From assembly GCA_900088475.1 (NCBI GenBank), contig FLMG01000215.1, forward strand, positions 1 through 23,806: a DNA stretch of 23,806 nucleotides, given 5' to 3'. The notes under the pieces are model-generated. The model was not told the origin of the DNA. It ran no database searches and was given only the letters and a program-made list of their open reading frames with translations. The stretch comes from Hyphochytrium catenoides. Lineage: Eukaryota > Sar > Hyphochytriomycetes > Hyphochytriales > Hyphochytriaceae. Of the stretch, positions 20,436 to 23,806 are shown piece by piece. Each line of letters begins with the position of its first letter. Position 1 is the stretch's first letter. A program made the position numbers and the translations under genes.

Positions 20436-20606
20436 ATGAGGGGCAGAACGGGTACACTCGTTCTCAGAGCAATTTTGAAGATCTTCTTTGGTGGGTTTTA
20501 TCTGCTCATTGTCTTCTTCAAGGCTGTTCAAGGTGCGAATTGGTGGCAGTGTTTCGCTCTTCTTCTCGTGATATGCCTCCTAAGAAGCTATCGTAACGCC
20601 AAGTGA
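20436..20606 (+). CDS. 56-codon ORF with two hydrophobic helices (uncertain)
   Basis: ATG 20436 to TGA 20604-20606. The product has a basic N-terminus (MRGRTG), a helix near FFGGFYLLIVFF, a short loop containing NWW, a second helix near FALLLVICLL, and a basic tail (RSYRNAK). The positive-inside pattern at both ends suits a small hairpin membrane protein. It overlaps, in another frame, the possible second exon described for the ORF at 20072, so at most one of these readings is probably real. Confidence 0.22.
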   Translation: MRGRTGTLVLRAILKIFFGGFYLLIVFFKAVQGANWWQCFALLLVICLLRSYRNAK

Positions 20607-21905
20607 ATCTTCTTGTTATCTTAGCAACTGTGGTACCACTATTTACTTCCTCGTTAAGCGTCAATGACGTTATCTAAGCCTCTCTACTGGGCGATGATAT
20701 GCACCATACTCTCAAGCATATCTGCGATATCTCCGTGGCTCAGTGAAGAAAGTGGTCCTGTTGTCTGACCGAATGACTCCCAGCGATAATGACCGCCTCA
20801 GTACGGGTTTTGAGAAGGAATCGTCACTCTCTTGTTGTCGCGAATGATGATGGAAGGAAGTCTTTCTGCCTTAATGGAAGCCTATGGCGCCTTATCATTG
20901 ATGTGTGACCTTATATCTCCTCTCTGGCCTGGCCGCTTCTCGCAAGACAGTAGGTTCAATTGTGAGGACTGGTGATTATCAAAGCCCTACAGCAGCCTTG
21001 CAGAACCTGCTCTAATCCGCAAAAGAGAACGAAGTCAAGAACCAGGGATAGTTTGGTCTACTTTGAACTGCGGCTACTCGTCGTCGGGATATGATGCGAA
21101 TAGTAGGACGGTGTAAACCGGCAGAGATTCTAACCCACACGATATTCTGGAAGACCTACCAGACATTGCACTCTTAGTAACTCTTGCGGCGGCTGACAAT
21201 GCATCTTAGTGGGCTGGCCAGCATACGGGTCTGTCCATCCGTGCTACTGCTTTGAAACTTCGTTGGTGTAATGTATCCATCAACTGGGGCGACAACTAAA
21301 GGGCAGCAACAAGGTGGTCCATGATGTAAGGCTATAGTCCGTCCGTGCGTCACCTTGCTACTCCATGGCCCAACTAGGGATAGGATCCTTTCAGATTGGC
21401 ATTCTTTAGCGTGAGGGCAATGCTGGAAGACACTTACGCTTATAATGATTCTCCAAGACCTGGCGGAATAGCATTATGATGGCTCTGCTGTCCCCTATCG
21501 CATCTCTGACAGGTGACTTTTCTTGCGTCGTTCCTATTGCCTGCTCACCAGGGCACTCTCGCCTTCGTCCTTTAAAATAATACGTCGGCAATCTTCAATC
21601 TAAACAATTATCAATACTCAACAAGCACACACAGAGGGCTTGAAAAACGACCAAGGTTTTGTCTGCTTTACTTAGGTCTCAGTCATAGTGGTGATAAGTG
21701 ATGGGAAGGAGAGAGCACTACAAAGTAGAGAATCGTAGTTAGGGGTCACAACCCACGTGATAATAGACAGCCTCAGTGTCGCCAGGAGACTGACTACCTT
21801 TATGTCACCATTACAAGGTAACGGCACTCACAGAAGATCAGCAGCAGCACGATAAGTTGCGTCTCTATCTACCTTTAGGCGGGAGCCATCATTCGCTCCT
21901 TTTAA
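20607..21905. other. Stretch without a supportable gene
   Basis: Only very short open frames are present, including a 34-codon hydrophobic one at 20664-20768. No RNA gene or mobile-element terminus was recognised. Confidence 0.5.
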
Positions 21906-21909
21906 GCAA

Positions 21910-21976
21910 CGCCCATCATTCAAGAGACCCACGCCCATCATTCAAGAGACCCACGCCCATCATTCCAGGAGACCCT
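21910..21976. repeat. 22-bp tandem repeat, three copies
   Basis: The unit CGCCCATCATTCAAGAGACC plus CA occurs at 21910-21931 and 21932-21953 without change. A third copy at 21954-21976 has one insertion and two substitutions. A GCCATCATTC at about 21885 may be the remnant of a fourth. Confidence 0.92.
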
Positions 21977-22206
21977 CATGGGACCACGTTCTTGTTGGCA
22001 ATTTGAGACGCGATGACGACAGGCGCAACTAGATGAGGGTAGCTCCAAGATGAATGCTGCTGTAAAGTAAGAAGGCAAAAATGATAGACTGATATATTAT
22101 AGCATAGTTTATACTTATGATAGCAGACACGAAGCACATCATGCCGGCATTCCCCTTACTATAAGCCTTGCCTCTCTATATTAAATTTGATGTCACGTTG
22201 CCAAGG
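21977..22206. other. AT-richer 3' flank of copy B
   Basis: Downstream DNA of the minus-strand gene ending at 22207. It is AT-rich around 22080-22190, but I find no canonical AATAAA on that strand. Confidence 0.4.
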
Positions 22207-23716
22207 TTAGGTCGTGGTCGCCTTTCTATCTTCCTGGATAATAATAGACTTATAAGCCACACTTGAGTGCCACGTCAGCAGCAGTTCTGGATGTCGGTAC
22301 GCCTTGATGCAGTTCCGTACAGTGTAGATAAACACGTTCATGAGGGCGTCTAGGCAAGAGCTCAACGGCGGTCGACCGAGAAAAGCAGCCAAAAGAGTCC
22401 AGTCCTCGCGTGACAGCCAGGGCGCTAATTGTTTCTCAATTCTCTCCGGTGAGTGTATAATGAGATACACAGCCAGCAAAACCTGAAGAACCGCCAGTGA
22501 TGAGTTGCTGAGTACGATCCATCTCCTCCGCGTCTCAGCGGGAAGCAAGATTGCGTCTTGCGCGAGGACTAAGGTCACAATGGTGATGCTGATGGATCCC
22601 ACCAAAAGCGATCTGAAGACGTCAGAGTGAGTTCTAATGACCAGCAGGCAACAAACAAAGGGGTTCGGCGTCATGGTACTTACCCGTCTCCCCATTGTGT
22701 CAACAAGCCTGAGTAGTAAAAAAGCTGCACCGTGCACATTATGAGGAAAAGAACCTCAAAGTCACGCAGGAGGCCTTTCAGAAGTTTGGGTGCGCACTTG
22801 CCAAGCAGAAAGAGGTTACAGAGGCTGCTTAATATAAGACAGACCCAGTTCAAGCTTATAGGCGCATGGAAGAAAACAAGGAAAGCTTGGAGTACAATGG
22901 TTGAGATGCAGGTCAGCGTCATAGTGGTCTGGATGTCTTGCAGGAGTCGACTGGCTGCTAAGATGAGCACAGCTGGAAGCAGATGATGCGGTGCCACCGC
23001 AACCTCAAACGAGGTGATAGCACGGTTTGGACGCTTAGTCGCCTTGGTCTGAGGACGATAAATGAAAGACCAGACCCTTCCAATCCTCACTGCTTGGGTC
23101 TTGATAAGCGTGAGAAGGTTATCACTGTCATCAAGCAAGAATGGCTCCATTGTCGGGTGCAAGGTATAACCCCTCCGTCCCTTGCTATGCTGCTGGTGGA
23201 CTCTGCGGTCGGTCGTAGGGAGCGATCATCAGTCTTTTTTGTGCCTCGCCTCGCACTAGTGAATACGCATCTTACCTTATCTGTGGTGGCTCGGATTCTC
23301 TTTGAGAAGGATAGTTAATCTTTATTCCCCTGGCGGTGTGCTGCCGAGAGAAAAAGAAGGACGTCTGTTGCTCTCTCTTCTTTGCCTTCAAGGAGTTTTC
23401 TTTCTGGTTTGGACCACAAGCAAGAGTGGCAGTACCAGCATCCTCCGAAGATGGGGGTTCTGCCATCTCTCTGACGCTAGCTAGGTCAACCACTTGACGC
23501 ACTTGAATCGGCCACCGTATAGTGACAAAACGCGATACACCTTTCGATGTGTTCCGGAGTTTGGACATCCACTTTGGGACCAGTAGGCCGCAGTAGAGGG
23601 CCATGACCAGGTTGCAGTCTCCCGCAAATATCCAGGGCCTTATGGGTACCTTGTAAATCGTGAATTGCGTCCGGTGAAGGTCTGGATAGACGTCCAAGTA
23701 GAAGTAAGTCGCCAAC
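22207..23716 (-). CDS. Partial paralogue of the four-exon membrane protein (copy B; 5' exon outside window)
   Basis: Three exons are visible: 23716-23276, 23202-22684 and 22612-22207 (stop). Introns are 73 nt (GTAAGA...GCAG) and 71 nt (GTAAGT...TCAG), and the first visible exon opens after an acceptor at 23717-23718. All splice phases match copy A. The 455 visible residues cover the end of the first membrane block, the polar linker and the second block. They preserve the family motifs: IRPW, the long SKGVSRFVTIRWPIQ stretch, KGRRGYTLHP, LLRDFEVLF, LAQDAI, DWTL..F..RPP, LDAL.N.FIYT.RN and YRHP.LLLT.HSS. Identity to copy A is roughly 55-65% by eye in exon 4, and low in the linker. The exon corresponding to copy A exon 1 must lie beyond 23806. 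Function unknown. Confidence 0.84.
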
Positions 23717-23806
23717 CTAGCCGTCGAAGAAAGGGGATATCGTGAGAACCCAATTGTCCATACCAAAGATTCTCCTACTAAATGAACGATAGATTTTGCT
23801 ATCTTA

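Noticed and set aside
1-23806. tRNA, rRNA or CRISPR arrays
   Set aside because: No T-loop-like GTTCGA-type stem context, no conserved rRNA core and no spaced direct repeats were seen. The 22-bp repeat at 21910 has no spacers.

Overview
The window looks like part of a eukaryotic whole-genome scaffold, most likely from a stramenopile of oomycete type. The evidence is: GT-AG spliceosomal introns of 71-107 nt; a 50-N scaffold gap at 12601-12650; AATAAA-type 3' signals; a secreted protein with two fungal/oomycete-type CBM1 cellulose-binding modules; an intronless AAAP amino-acid permease; and an Inr-like CTCATTCT upstream of that permease. The lineage call is inference. A thraustochytrid or another pseudofungus would also fit. 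Nothing prokaryotic is present (no operons, no RBS-led genes), and I found no tRNA or rRNA.

Layout. 1-3.3 kb: no supportable gene, pyrimidine-rich low-complexity DNA. 3.48-5.06 kb (+): AAAP transporter. 5.64-7.32 kb (-): secreted CBM1-CBM1-linker-catalytic-like protein, convergent with the transporter. 7.4-9.9 kb: no clear gene, but an unusual 18-bp perfect hairpin directly follows an open frame. 9.97-12.21 kb (-): four-exon polytopic membrane protein of 661 aa, reconstructed here. 12.6-13.1 kb: assembly gap plus a GA/polypurine tract. 14.5-15.0 kb (-): an ORF with the signature of the MSV199/Bro-N-like DNA-virus domain. 15-20 kb: gene-poor DNA with decayed duplications, including a pseudogene copy (about 17.2-17.5 kb) of a type II membrane-protein ORF at 20.07-20.37 kb. 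21.9 kb: a 22-bp tandem repeat. 22.2-23.7 kb (-): a second, partial copy of the four-exon membrane protein, with the same three intron positions and phases, running off the right edge.

Function. The transporter and the cellulose-binding protein fit an osmotrophic, cell-wall-attacking or cell-wall-remodelling lifestyle, but no shared pathway can be shown. The two polytopic proteins are same-strand paralogues about 10 kb apart. Each has two related halves (pseudo-twofold, about 6+6 helices). I cannot assign them to a named family, and they are the best candidate here for an undescribed system. The DNA between them holds the virus-like ORF and several decaying repeats, as expected of a dynamic, gene-poor part of the genome.
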